This document shows positions 1 through 8,418 of a DNA stretch of 64,000 nucleotides, piece after piece. A model generated the notes under the pieces. That model had not been told where the DNA came from. It searched no databases and worked only from the letters and a program-made list of their open reading frames with translations. Location of the stretch: positions 1-64,000 of the forward strand of contig CAVOSE010000068.1 in assembly GCA_963698775.1 (NCBI GenBank), given 5' to 3'. The stretch's first letter is position 1. Every line of letters starts with the position of its first letter. The position numbers and the translations under genes were made by a program. Origin of the DNA: Thiohalocapsa sp963698775. GTDB lineage: Bacteria > Pseudomonadota > Gammaproteobacteria > Chromatiales > Chromatiaceae.

Positions 1-1
1 C

Positions 2-148
2 CAAGAATTGGCCACACAACAAATCGTCAAGCGTCTGCTGACTCGGATGGAGGCCGCCCAGGTGGCCGAGCTACTCGATCTTGAGCTCGAGACCGTTAAA
101 CGCATTGCCAGAGCTACAGGTAGCACGAAGAACGGTATCGATCGTTGA
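2..148 (+). CDS. C-terminal fragment, possible Rpn/PD-(D/E)XK nuclease-transposase family protein
   Basis: The window opens inside this gene. Reading from base 2, the last 48 codons run to a TGA at 146-148. The tail is helical and charged, with a helix-turn-helix-like stretch (AAQVAELLDLELETVKRI) like the repeat-rich C-termini of Rpn/PD-(D/E)XK 'putative transposase' proteins common in Chromatiales. The catalytic domain would lie to the left, outside the window, so the family call rests only on this tail. It could equally be the end of an unrelated regulator. Confidence 0.35.
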   Translation, partial: QELATQQIVKRLLTRMEAAQVAELLDLELETVKRIARATGSTKNGIDR

Positions 149-167
149 ATTGATCCTCGCTGGGTGG

Positions 168-807
168 TCAGTTCAGGGCACCCGCCTGCCGTAACAGATT
201 GTGGATCGCTGTGGCCAACTCGGCATAGCCGACGGCATTGGGGTGGATTGAGTCAGACTTGCGCCCGGGGTCGGCGAGGATGTCGGCGAGGGCCTCGTCC
301 TCCAGCGGTAGTTCCAGTTCCTCCGCCAGTTCCCGGTACAGCGGGTGGGTGCCGATGAACAGGCCGGGCTTGGGTACGCCGAGGAGTACCCACGGATGCG
401 CCGCTCGCCCTCGCCAGCTCGGCCATCTGGCGCAGGTTGGCCTTGGTCAGATTCAGGTCCCTCTTGCGCAGCAGATCGTTGCCGCCATGGCCGAGGATGA
501 CCAGGTTCGGTTGCGCTTCGGCGAGCAGCTCTGGCAGGCGCTCAAGGCCGGCATCGCTCTCTTCGCCCGGTATGCCGGCGTTGATGACGTGCAGTCCGGT
601 TGCGGCGGCCAGCAACGCCGGGTAGCTCTCGTCATTCTTGGCGCCGGTGCCTCGGGTCAGGCTGTCGCCGAAGGCAAGGACCACGGCATCGCCGGTCAGC
701 GGTGGCAGTTGTGGGTCCGCGCCGCAGGCACTGAGCAGTAGGGCCAAAGCTAGAGCCAGATGTGACTTCAGGGCTGGACGCAGTAGCGAGCCTGTGCAAC
801 GCATCAT
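168..807 (-). pseudogene. tesA: GDSL arylesterase/lysophospholipase (TesA-like), frameshifted
   Basis: TesA-type SGNH hydrolases cleave acyl esters and thioesters in the periplasm. The reading begins at ATG 807 or 804 with a lipoprotein signal (lipobox LLSAC). Block I (AFGDSLTRG, catalytic Ser) and block III (GHGGNDLL) follow. The frame is lost near 398-404, at a GGG run after ASGAS. Dropping one G restores VLLGVPKPGLF and then the catalytic DSIHPNAVGYAEL, ending at TGA 168-170. The corrected product of about 212 residues has the normal family length, and every catalytic block is present across the two frames. This is therefore either a very recent +1 mutation or a sequencing error. A REP-like element lies directly upstream. 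Confidence 0.75.
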
Positions 808-811
808 CCTC

Positions 812-890
812 GATCCGGCAGTTGGTGCGGTTGTAGGGGCAAAGGTGGCTGCCCGGTCAATGCCTGCCGTGCGACTGAAGTCGCACCTAC
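812..890. repeat. REP/REPIN-like intergenic repeat, family 1, copy 1
   Basis: About 79 bp made of two palindromic arms, including GTGCGACTGAAGTCGCAC at about 870-887, and ending in a CCGGCAGTTG-type end. On the opposite strand it lines up with the element at 15869-15952 over nearly its full length. It ends just before the tesA start, so it may separate or affect that gene's promoter. Confidence 0.7.
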
Positions 891-1085
891 CCCGGGCGCG
901 CAATCCATTGATCTGCTCGGATGATCAATGCGAACTGCTTGAACTGGGATCATGGGTCTGGGGCCGGAGTGGGTACCTGCTGCCCGACTGTAGCGCGAGC
1001 AGGGCCCCGGTTCGCCATGCCGTGCTATGCGTCAGGCGATTGTCGGGAGCGTCCGCACCCGCCGGCATCGGCAATGGCGCGGGAC

Positions 1086-1105
1086 GCACCGGGCGAGCCC
1101 GGTGC
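1086..1105. terminator. Perfect hairpin after napC
   Basis: GCACCGGGCGAGCCCGGTGC forms an 8-bp all-matched stem with a 4-nt loop, only 6 nt beyond the napC stop codon. There is no T-run after it on the minus strand, so it may be a transcript-end stabiliser or a Rho-assisted end rather than a classical intrinsic terminator. Confidence 0.45.
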
Positions 1106-1111
1106 CCATGC

Positions 1112-1727
1112 TCAGTCGCTGCGTGTATAGAAGATGCTTTTGCCCGGCGCGTCCTGTTCCGGGTCGTACTCCATCGGTAGGCTGTGGGCGATGCCCTTGT
1201 GGCAGTCGATGCAGGTCAGGCCGGCTGGTCGGCGTCTTGGTGGCGCATGCCGCGACGGGACTCCTGTTTGGTGTAGTCCATGGAGTCGAACTCGTGGCAG
1301 TTGCGGCATTCGCGCGAATCGGTGCTCTTCATCGTGCTCCAGACGTTGCTGGGCCAGCTTCGGAAGCGCTTGGCCTCGAACTTCTCAGGGGTGTCCACGT
1401 CGCCCTTGAAGTGATGATAGAGCTCGCCGGTCGCCTGCACCTTGCGTACGAATTTGTGCACCCAGTCCTTCGGCACGTGGCAATCCGGGCAGGTGGCGCG
1501 CACGCCGGTGCGGTTGGTGTAGTGGATGGTGTCGGTGTATTCCTGGTAGACGTTGACCTTCATCTCGTGGCAGGAGATGCAGAACTGCTCCTGGTTGGTG
1601 GCCTCCATGGCGGTGTTGAAGCCGCCCCAGAAGACGATGCCGATGGCGACGCCGACCAACAGAAGACGATCAAGGTCGCTCGGCGGCCGCGGGACTTGGG
1701 GGCGGGGGTGGTGTGTTGCTCGGACAT
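1112..1727 (-). pseudogene. napC: NapC tetrahaem quinol dehydrogenase, two frame breaks
   Basis: NapC is the membrane-anchored tetrahaem cytochrome that takes electrons from quinol and passes them to NapB/NapA. An N-terminal membrane segment (LLLVGVAIGIVFWGG) is followed by haem motifs CISCH, CPDCH, CRNCH and CIDCH, so all four sites are encoded. They are not in one frame. The natural start (ATG 1727, MSEQHTTPAP) is out of frame with the membrane segment, with a break near 1675-1690. A second break near 1222-1230 (one missing base, before LTCIDCHKG) would end translation before the fourth haem. The family is about 200 residues, and the corrected length matches. It is the last gene of napDAGHBC. 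Sequencing indels or real decay are both possible. Confidence 0.8.
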
Positions 1728-1797
1728 GATGCATTACCCAATCTGTCGTTGGTTCCTGAGGGGCGCGAGTCGGGACCCGGCCGGCGCCCGCGGCTGT

Positions 1798-2225
1798 TCA
1801 GCGGCCCTGGAAGACGTTCTCCACCAGCGGCATCGCGCCCGCCTGCGGTGCGTGACACTGGGTGCAGAAGTAGCGCCGGGCGGCGACCTTGTCGGTGTGG
1901 TTGCCGTCGCGATCGAAGAAGTGGCTGTCGGCGATCACCGGCGCCTTGGCGGTCTCGAAGGTGGCCGGGCTGTGGCACTTCAGGCAGCCGTTCTGGCGCA
2001 GATCGATGCTGTACTTGTCGATCGGGTGCGGGATCATCGGCGGCTGCTTCTCCCAAGCCACGTCGAAGCCGCCGGGCAGCGCCAGTGTGGTCTTGTTCAT
2101 GGCTGGATCGGACGCATCGGTGACGGCATGGCCGCGCAGCGACGAGACCTCCTCCGCTAGAGAGCGTTGCCTGCGCCGATCACTGTCATGGCGCCGAGCA
2201 GCAAGGCTGCGATTGGTTTGTTCAT
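1798..2225 (-). pseudogene. napB: NapB dihaem cytochrome c subunit, frame break after signal peptide
   Basis: NapB is the periplasmic dihaem electron-transfer partner of NapA. ATG 2225 follows a good ribosome site (GGAGAGTGAG) and opens a signal peptide (MNKPIAALLLGAMTVIGAGN). The frame then hits TAG at about 2157-2159. One frame over, the mature protein continues (EEVSSLRG, then ALPGGFDVAWEKQPPMIPH) with haem motifs CLKCH and CTQCH and a normal end. A single missing base at the signal-peptide junction explains the break. Without it, only an internal ATG (2100) lacking an export signal would remain, which could not make a working cytochrome. Confidence 0.8.
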
Positions 2226-2316
2226 CTCACTCTCCGCCATCCGGTGTTGGGTTGTTGTCCTGGGGCCGTGGTCGGGTCCGCCTGTCACGGTCTCCGTTTG
2301 TCGTCACCGCTGCTGC

Positions 2317-3246
2317 TCAGCCGCGCGAGCCTTCCAGCGACATCGAGGTAGTGCCCGCCGCATTCATGGCCCGGGATGAGCCCGCGAGCTGGCCGCTACC
2401 GTCGACGCGGCCCAGCGCGAGCACGAACACGTCTTTGCTGCAGACGTCGGCGCAGCGACCGCACTTGGTGCAGTCGATGCTGGTGATCACAGGGCCGTGG
2501 CCGTTCGCCGCGCCCTGCAACGCAGGTTGATGACTTGCGGTTCCGGGCAGATGTCGAAACAGTCCATGCAGTCGTCGCAGCGTTCGCGGTGCGTGGCGAC
2601 GAAATGCACCGGCGCCTTGACGCCGATCAGTGCGTAGCAGGCGCCAACGGGGCACAGGTGTCCGCACCAGCCGCGACGCACGATGAACAGGTCGTCAGAG
2701 GAACACTGCCAGGATCACCGTCCAGCCCCAACCGATGCCGAAGATGATGCCTCGGTGCAGCATCGAGACCGGGTTGATGTACTCCCAGACCATGACGCCA
2801 GTCGCCAACGGGAGCAGCAGCACCAGGCCGAGCAGCGACCAGCGCAGGTTCCGCGACAGTCGGCCACTGGAGCGCAGCGCGAAGCGGCGGCGGGTCCAGG
2901 CCGCGAGGTCCGTGACCAGGTTCACCGGGCAGACCCAGGAACAAAAAACGCGCCCGCCGATCAGGGCATAGAGCACCAGCACCAGCAGCGCGCCGATGAG
3001 GCCGGAGAGCGTCGGCCAGCTGCCGGTGAGCATGGATTGCGTGAGTAACAACGGGTCCGTCAGTGGCAAAACGCCCAGCGTCATGCTCGCCGATAGGTTG
3101 CCGGTGACCAGCCAGAGGCCAAACAACGGCCCGAGCAGAAACAGCAGCAGCACGCCGACTTGGCTGACGCGACGCAGCAGCAGCCACTTGTGGGCCTTGA
3201 GCCAGCCCTGTTCTGCGATCGCCGTCTTGCCTGGGAAGTCGTCCAT
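2317..3246 (-). pseudogene. napH: NapH membrane ferredoxin-type quinol oxidase subunit, two frame breaks
   Basis: NapH is a polytopic membrane protein with two 4Fe-4S sites that works with NapG as a second quinol-to-Nap electron route. ATG 3246 overlaps the napG stop (TGATG), which implies translational coupling. Four membrane segments and the motifs CSWVCPVN, CGHLCPVGA, CDDCMDCFDICP and CTKCGRCADVC occur in the expected order. The frame breaks near 2694 (after ILAVFL; continues DDLFIVRRGW) and near 2527 (one C missing after PQVIN; continues PALQGAANGHG). All conserved motifs survive across the three frames. The tail after the last Cys motif is longer than usual. Confidence 0.78.
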
Positions 3247-4055
3247 CACTTTTGATTCAACGTATCCAATGGATTGCCGGGGAACGGCCTAGCATCCTCG
3301 ATCAGCCCCTCACCCGAGTGGTCGTAGCGCATGCCTTCCGGCAGGTTGTAGCGGTGTTCCGCATCAGGGGTGACCAGCGCGCCGCCGGCCTGTTGTTTTT
3401 GCTCCCAGCCCAAGCGGTAATGGCTGCCGAGCTGGCCCTGGGCGAGATGCCGTGGCAGCACCTTGATGGCGGCTTGTTCCAAGATGCAGGCCTCCTCGCA
3501 CTTGCCGCAGCCGGTGCAGGCGTGGGAATGCACCACCGGGATGAACAACGCATGCTTACCGGAGCGCGCGTTGTGCTGCATGTTCAGCGTAATGGCCTCG
3601 TTGCGAATCGGACAGATGTTGAAGCAGACCTCGCAGCGCAGGCCCTGGAAGGCGATGCAGCTCTCCTGATCTATCACTACGGCCAGACCCATGTCCGCCT
3701 CGGCGATGTCGGTGAGGTCGTGGCTCAGGGCATTGGTGGGGCAGGCCGCGACGCAAGGGATGTCCTCGCACATCTCGCAACCGGCCTCGCGGGCGACGAA
3801 GTAGGGCGTGCCGGTGGGGATGTCCTGCCCCAGCCGGGCCAGATGCAGCATGTCATAGGGGCAGTCGCGCACGCACAATCCGCAACGGATGCAGGCGCCC
3901 TCGAAGTCGGCCTCCGGCAAGGCACCGGGTGGGCGCAGCGCCCAAGCTGGCAGGCTCGACGCCCGCTGGCTGTAAAGTCCGAGCCCGAGCCCGATCAGAC
4001 CGGCACCGGTGGCGGTCTTCAGTGAGCTCAGCATGAAGTCTCGGCGGTTCATCAT
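3246..4055 (-). CDS. napG: NapG periplasmic ferredoxin-type protein
   Basis: NapG is a Tat-exported iron-sulfur protein that, with NapH, passes electrons from quinol toward NapB/NapA. The 269-residue product starts with a twin-arginine signal (NRRDFML). It carries four 4Fe-4S cysteine clusters: CIRCGLCVRDCP (first Cys about residue 55), CEMCEDIPCVAACP, CEVCFNICP and CTGCGKCEEACI. The frame is intact and of normal family length. Start ATG 4055 or 4052; no strong ribosome site is visible. It overlaps napH at its stop. A REP-like inverted repeat separates it from napA, which may alter relative expression. Confidence 0.95.
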   Translation of the reverse strand: MMNRRDFMLSSLKTATGAGLIGLGLGLYSQRASSLPAWALRPPGALPEADFEGACIRCGLCVRDCPYDMLHLARLGQDIPTGTPYFVAREAGCEMCEDIPCVAACPTNALSHDLTDIAEADMGLAVVIDQESCIAFQGLRCEVCFNICPIRNEAITLNMQHNARSGKHALFIPVVHSHACTGCGKCEEACILEQAAIKVLPRHLAQGQLGSHYRLGWEQKQQAGGALVTPDAEHRYNLPEGMRYDHSGEGLIEDARPFPGNPLDTLNQK

Positions 4056-4092
4056 CTACAGAAAAAAGTAAGAGGCAAAAAATTAGAAGGTT

Positions 4093-4170
4093 GTAGGGTG
4101 CGGTGAGGAACGAACCGCACCAAAACGGACACGCCAATCGGTGCGGTTCGCAAGCTCACCGCACTCTACG
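4093..4170. repeat. REPIN-like inverted repeat between napA and napG
   Basis: Two copies of a GTAGGGTGCGGTGAG-type REP lie head to head: one arm at 4093-4121, the other at about 4140-4170 as its approximate reverse complement. Each arm also folds on itself. The element fills most of the napA-napG spacer and starts 7 nt past the napA stop. It can form a large mRNA hairpin there. Confidence 0.75.
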
Positions 4171-4176
4171 CAATCG

Positions 4177-6753
4177 CTACGCCCTCTGAACTTTACAGGC
4201 GCACTTCTTGTAATCGGTCTCCTTTGACAGGGGATCGGTCGCGTCCAATGTGAGCTTGTTGACCAACCGGTTGGCATCGAACCAGGGCACGAACACCAGG
4301 CCGTTCGGTGGCCGGTTGCGACCGCGGGTCTCGACGCGGGCCTTGATCTCGCCGCGACGGCTGGAGATCACGGCCATTTGGCCATCGCGCAGACGGCGCT
4401 GCTTGGCGTCTTCTTTGCTCATGTAGACCACGGCATCGGGGACTGCGCGGTACAGTTCAGGCACGCGGCGAGTCATGGAACCGGAGTGCCAGTGTTCCAG
4501 CACCCGGCCCGTGCAGAGCCACAGGTTGAACTCGTCATCGGGGCTCTCGGCGGCCGGCTCGTAGGGCGCGAAGATGATATTGGCGCGACCGTTCTTGTTG
4601 CCGTAGAAGTAGACGTCGCCCTTGGCGACCTCGGGGTTGAACTCGGCCACATGCGGGTCGTAGCCCTCGCGGAAGCGCCACAGGGTCTCCTTACCGTCGA
4701 TCACAGGCCAGCGCAGGCCGCGGGTCTCGTGATAGTCCTGGAACTGGGCCATCTCGTGGCCCTTTTTGATAATGTCCGGCGCGGAGTTGAAGCGGCGGTA
4801 TTCCTCAAACAGGCCCTTTTGAACGTAGTAGCCGAAGTCCGTGCTCTCGTGGTTCTTGTAGCTGTTGCCGGCGCTGTCGGTGATCTGGCCGTCGAAGGGG
4901 AAGGCGTCGACCTGGCCGTTGGTGTACAGGACCTCGTACAGGGTCTTGCCGGCGTACTCGGGCATCGCCGCGATGAGTTCCGGCGGCCAGACGTCCTCTA
5001 CCGTGAAGCGCTTGGCGAACTCCATGATCTGCCAAACGTCGGACTTGCTCTGGCCCGGCGCGCTGGTCTGTTCGCGCCAAAACTGAGTGCGCCGCTCGGC
5101 ATTGCCGTAGGCGCCTTCCTTTTCCACCCACATGGCCGTCGGTAGCACTAGATCGGCGGCCTGGGCGGAGACGGTGGGGTAGGGGTCCGAGACGGTGACG
5201 AACACCTCCGGGTTGCGCCAGCCCGGATAGGACTCCTCGTTGAGGTTGGCGGCGGCCTGCATGTTGTTGTTACACATCTGCCAATAGCAGTTCATCTTGC
5301 CGTCCTTCATCATCCGATGCATCAGCACGGCGTGATAGCCGACCTTGCCGGGGATGGTGCCGTCCGGTAGCTTCCAGACCTGCTCGGCGAAGGCCCGATG
5401 CTCGGGATTCTTGACCACGAGATCGGCGGGCAGACGATGCGCGAAGGTACCGACCTCGCGTGCGGTGCCGCAGGCGGACGGCTGACCGGTCAGCGAAAAC
5501 GGACTGTTGCCGGGCTCGGAGATCTTGCCCATCAACAGGTGCACGTTGTAGCAGCTGCCGTTCACCCAGACGCCGCGGGTGTGTTGGTTGAAGCCCATGG
5601 TCCAGAACGAGCTGACCTTCTTGTTCGGGTCGGCATAGGCCCGGGCCAATCGCAGCAGGTTCTCTTGCGGCACGCCAGAGAGTTCGGATACGTATTCCAG
5701 CGTGTAGGGCTCGACCTGCTTGGCGAATTCCTCGAAGCTCGATGGCAGCTTCTTGCCGACACCGGCGTTGGCGGCGTTCTGTTCGAGGGGATTTTCGGGC
5801 CGCAGGCCGTAACCGATGTCTGTCGTCGCGGTCTCGAATTGGACGTGCTTGTCGATGAAATCCTTGTTGTAGGCCTTGGTCTGGATGATGTAGTTGGCGA
5901 TGTAGTTCAGGATGGCCAGATCGGTCTGGGGGGTGAACACCATCGGGTTGTCCGCCAGCTCGAAGCAACGGTGCTCGAAGGTCGAGAGCACATGCACCTC
6001 GCAGCCCGGCTTGCTGAGGCGCGTATCGGTCAGCCGCGACCAGAGGATCGGGTGCATCTCGGCCATATTGGCGCCCCAGAGCACGAACACGTCCGCATGC
6101 TCCAGGTCGTCGTAGCAACCCATGGGCTCGTCGATGCCGAAGGCGCGGATGAAGCCGCCGACCGCCGAGGCCATGCAATGGCGGGCGTTCGGGTCCAGGT
6201 TGTTGGAGCGCATGCCGCCCTTGAGCAGCTTGGAGGCCGCGTAGCCCTCCCAGACGGTCCATTGGCCGGAGCCGAACAGCCCAACGCGGGAGGTCATCTC
6301 ATCGACGGTCTTGCCCTGATTTTCCTCCATGCTGCGCTTGATCGCTGCCTTCCAGTGATCCGCCATGACATCGAAGGCCTCGTCCCAGCTGACCGCCTCG
6401 AAGTCGCCTTCCTTGTCGAATTTGCCATCCTTCTTGCGCAGCAGCGGTTGGGTCAGCCGATCCTGGCCGTACAGGATCTTGGGTAGGAAATAGCCCTTGA
6501 TGCAATTCAGACCGCGGTTAACCGGTGCGTCCGGATCGCCCTGGCTGGCCACCACCTTGCCGTCCTTGACGCCCACCAGCACCGAGCAGCCAGTGCCGCA
6601 GAAGCGGCAGGGCGCCTTGTCCCAACGGATACCGGGGTCGGCCTGCTGCTGCTGCGCCTGGGCTAGCAGCTTGGCCGGCAGGGTCACACCGGCAACGGAC
6701 GCGGCGGCGAGGGCGGCCTGGGACTTGATGAAATCGCGGCGGGAGATGGTCAC
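4177..6753 (-). CDS. napA: NapA periplasmic nitrate reductase catalytic subunit
   Basis: NapA reduces nitrate to nitrite at a molybdenum bis-MGD site in the periplasm. The 858-residue product, slightly longer than the roughly 830 usual, has a Tat signal (SRRDFIK). A 4Fe-4S site follows at Cys49, 52, 56 and 84 (CRFCGTGC, GLNCIKG), with a probable Mo-ligand Cys193 in NARHCMASAVGG. The C-terminal cap (VPWFDANRLVNKLT, SKETDYKKCACKV) is typical of NapA rather than assimilatory Nas. Start GTG 6753 follows GGAGGAT. The gene is intact, unlike its distal partners. It lies 96 bp after napD, so the two are likely co-transcribed from the FNR-type promoter. Confidence 0.97.
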   Translation of the reverse strand: MTISRRDFIKSQAALAAASVAGVTLPAKLLAQAQQQQADPGIRWDKAPCRFCGTGCSVLVGVKDGKVVASQGDPDAPVNRGLNCIKGYFLPKILYGQDRLTQPLLRKKDGKFDKEGDFEAVSWDEAFDVMADHWKAAIKRSMEENQGKTVDEMTSRVGLFGSGQWTVWEGYAASKLLKGGMRSNNLDPNARHCMASAVGGFIRAFGIDEPMGCYDDLEHADVFVLWGANMAEMHPILWSRLTDTRLSKPGCEVHVLSTFEHRCFELADNPMVFTPQTDLAILNYIANYIIQTKAYNKDFIDKHVQFETATTDIGYGLRPENPLEQNAANAGVGKKLPSSFEEFAKQVEPYTLEYVSELSGVPQENLLRLARAYADPNKKVSSFWTMGFNQHTRGVWVNGSCYNVHLLMGKISEPGNSPFSLTGQPSACGTAREVGTFAHRLPADLVVKNPEHRAFAEQVWKLPDGTIPGKVGYHAVLMHRMMKDGKMNCYWQMCNNNMQAAANLNEESYPGWRNPEVFVTVSDPYPTVSAQAADLVLPTAMWVEKEGAYGNAERRTQFWREQTSAPGQSKSDVWQIMEFAKRFTVEDVWPPELIAAMPEYAGKTLYEVLYTNGQVDAFPFDGQITDSAGNSYKNHESTDFGYYVQKGLFEEYRRFNSAPDIIKKGHEMAQFQDYHETRGLRWPVIDGKETLWRFREGYDPHVAEFNPEVAKGDVYFYGNKNGRANIIFAPYEPAAESPDDEFNLWLCTGRVLEHWHSGSMTRRVPELYRAVPDAVVYMSKEDAKQRRLRDGQMAVISSRRGEIKARVETRGRNRPPNGLVFVPWFDANRLVNKLTLDATDPLSKETDYKKCACKVQRA

Positions 6754-6849
6754 GGGGGCGATCCTCCAGGGTGTGTGCCGAATGTAGTCTGTTCGTGATG
6801 ACTGCGGCCGCGGCGGCCTTCTCGCGTTGCGACCGCGCCTGCGCGCTAC

Positions 6850-7101
6850 TCAGGCGACCGCGATATCGTCACCGCCGTAGTGGTAAACGAGCGTGGCGTT
6901 GATGACGCCCGGTACCTGATTCAAATCGCCGATGGTGTCCGCCGCGAACTGGTCAGGGGTGTCCTCGACCGTCACCACGAGTTTGTCGAGTTCTGCGCCC
7001 GCATGGACCTCGACGCCGGGCAGGGCGTCGAGTCGCTTGGCAACCCCGGGACCGGCGGCGACTTTGGTGTGGACGACGCAGCTACAGATGTTCCCGGTCA
7101 T
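6850..7101 (-). CDS. napD: NapD maturation chaperone for NapA
   Basis: NapD binds the NapA Tat signal and holds back export until the cofactor is loaded. From ATG 7101 the 83-residue product (MTGNICSCVVHTKV, GVEVHAGAELDKLVVTVED, GVINATLVYHYG) matches the ferredoxin-like NapD family in size and order. An upstream in-frame ATG at 7143 has a ribosome-like AGAGG. However, the FNR-type box is centred at 7183.5, so a class II promoter would start transcription near 7142, which favours 7101. It is the first gene of the operon. No napF or napE precedes it. Confidence 0.88.
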   Translation of the reverse strand: MTGNICSCVVHTKVAAGPGVAKRLDALPGVEVHAGAELDKLVVTVEDTPDQFAADTIGDLNQVPGVINATLVYHYGGDDIAVA

Positions 7102-7176
7102 GTTCAATGCTGGACGCCTCAGCGGTTCAGATGGGAGTTTCATCGGCACGGTAACCTCTTGGTGGCGTGGGCATTC

Positions 7177-7190
7177 TTGATGCCCATCAA
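7177..7190. promoter_or_regulatory. Perfect FNR/DNR-type box before napD
   Basis: TTGATGCCCATCAA matches the TTGATnnnnATCAA consensus exactly, within a longer inverted repeat (about 7172-7195). It lies 76 bp from the chosen napD start and downstream of the CRP/FNR-type gene, so it can drive the nap operon separately. The corresponding -10 region is weak, as is usual for activator-dependent promoters. Confidence 0.85.
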
Positions 7191-7260
7191 GAATGGCCAA
7201 TCAGTGTTCTTTTGGTTGATTAATGTCAACTGCGTGACCTGTTGCATCGGACGCTGGCGT

Positions 7261-8007
7261 TCAGACCCTCGCGGGGATCGGCGGGCCGGCGGCGGTAGGC
7301 GGATCCTTGCTTTCTGTGAGCGCCCGCAGCGCTCCTAGGGAGGGGATGGCGATTTCTCGGCGATTGACCTCGATCAGTCCGCGATGGGCCAGACCATGCA
7401 GCTCACGCGAGAAGGTCTCTGCGGTCAGGTTGAGGCTCGACGCGACCACGGTCTTGGCCGCCGGTAGCGTGACGCTGCCTCGGTCCGGGTAACGCGGACT
7501 GGTTTCCGCGTCACGCAACAGCAGACCGGCCACGCGTTGGGCGGCGGAGTGGAGGCAGCAGGCCTCCAGGTCGGAAATCAGACGGACTGTGCGATGTGCG
7601 ACGATGGTCAGCATCAGCGCCCCGACCTGGGGCCAACTATCGATGGCCTCCCGGAGCCGCCCCATCTCGACGAAGACCAGCCGGCAGTCGGACAGTGCCT
7701 CGGCGTGCAGCGGACAAGCCTGTTCCAGGAATGCGGCGGCCTCGGCGAAGGTCTGCCCCGGCAATACGATCTCCAGCACGCGCTCCGACCCATCCTCGGT
7801 GAGCATCGACAGCTTGACCCGGCCGCTGACGAGCACGAAGAACCCGTTCAAGGTCTGGCCCTTCTCGCAGAGCACCTGCCCGCGTGCCGCGGTCCGGGCA
7901 TAACAACCGCCGGCCATCCAGCGCAGTGCCGCGGGCGGCATCGCCTTTAGGCCGGGTGCGCTCTGCAGCAGGGGCAGGCAGATCTGTTCGCGGTCGATCG
8001 CGTTCAT
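7261..8007 (-). CDS. CRP/FNR-family transcription regulator
   Basis: Starting at ATG 8007 the product has 248 residues: a cyclic-nucleotide-binding-type beta barrel (GQVLCEKGQTLNGFFVLVSG, KLSMLTEDGSERVLEI), a dimer helix and a C-terminal helix-turn-helix. The recognition helix LTAETFSREL has an E..SR pattern like FNR/DNR proteins that read TTGAT half-sites. The N-terminal cysteine set that holds the FNR 4Fe-4S cluster is absent, so it resembles the DNR/NnrR/HcpR-like branch (haem or NO sensing) more than true FNR. It sits upstream of napD in the same direction and divergent from narX. That suggests nitrogen-oxide control, but the ligand is inferred. Confidence 0.85.
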   Translation of the reverse strand: MNAIDREQICLPLLQSAPGLKAMPPAALRWMAGGCYARTAARGQVLCEKGQTLNGFFVLVSGRVKLSMLTEDGSERVLEIVLPGQTFAEAAAFLEQACPLHAEALSDCRLVFVEMGRLREAIDSWPQVGALMLTIVAHRTVRLISDLEACCLHSAAQRVAGLLLRDAETSPRYPDRGSVTLPAAKTVVASSLNLTAETFSRELHGLAHRGLIEVNRREIAIPSLGALRALTESKDPPTAAGPPIPARV

Positions 8008-8113
8008 CAGGCATTGAGGTTCGAGCTGGGCTGGTCTTAACCTAGATCCGGTGTTTGAACTGCTCTCTATTAGGCCTAACGCCGTGGCGAGGTCCTCGCA
8101 GGCGCATGTATTC

Positions 8114-8127
8114 TTGATTACCCTCAA
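8114..8127. promoter_or_regulatory. FNR-like box between regulator gene and narX
   Basis: TTGATTACCCTCAA differs from TTGATnnnnATCAA at one position. It is in the roughly 411-bp divergent spacer, so it could autoregulate the CRP/FNR gene or activate narXL. A -41.5 placement for narX would put a TAGAAA-like -10 near 8149. Confidence 0.45.
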
Positions 8128-8186
8128 GCCTATGCCATCGCGGGGGAATAGAAAGTCCTTCAATGACCGAGTAAAAGTCCATGGAA

Positions 8187-8202
8187 TACCCCCTTGGGGA
8201 TA
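8187..8202. promoter_or_regulatory. Candidate NarL 7-2-7 inverted heptamer site
   Basis: TACCCCCTTGGGGATA is a near-perfect dyad that fits the NarL 7-2-7 pattern (TACYYMT, 2-nt spacer, inverted copy) at 11 of 14 positions. It lies next to an AT-rich promoter-like stretch upstream of narXL. GC-rich palindromes of this size can arise by chance. Confidence 0.35.
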
Positions 8203-8418
8203 GCAGGTGGTATCTTGTATCTATATGAATTAATGTGTCTTTTAGTGCCTTTGTCACATGCCGTCCGGTAGCGTCAACAGATTTCGCTGATTGGTGGTAT
8301 TCCCTATGATCCAAGATGCAGAATTGCCTGCGCCTGCGCGCGACGGGCCGTTTGCCCAGGGCCTTGGCCGGCCCGGTCACCGCGGACTGCTGAGTGGGTC
8401 GCCGAAGACGCACGCGCC

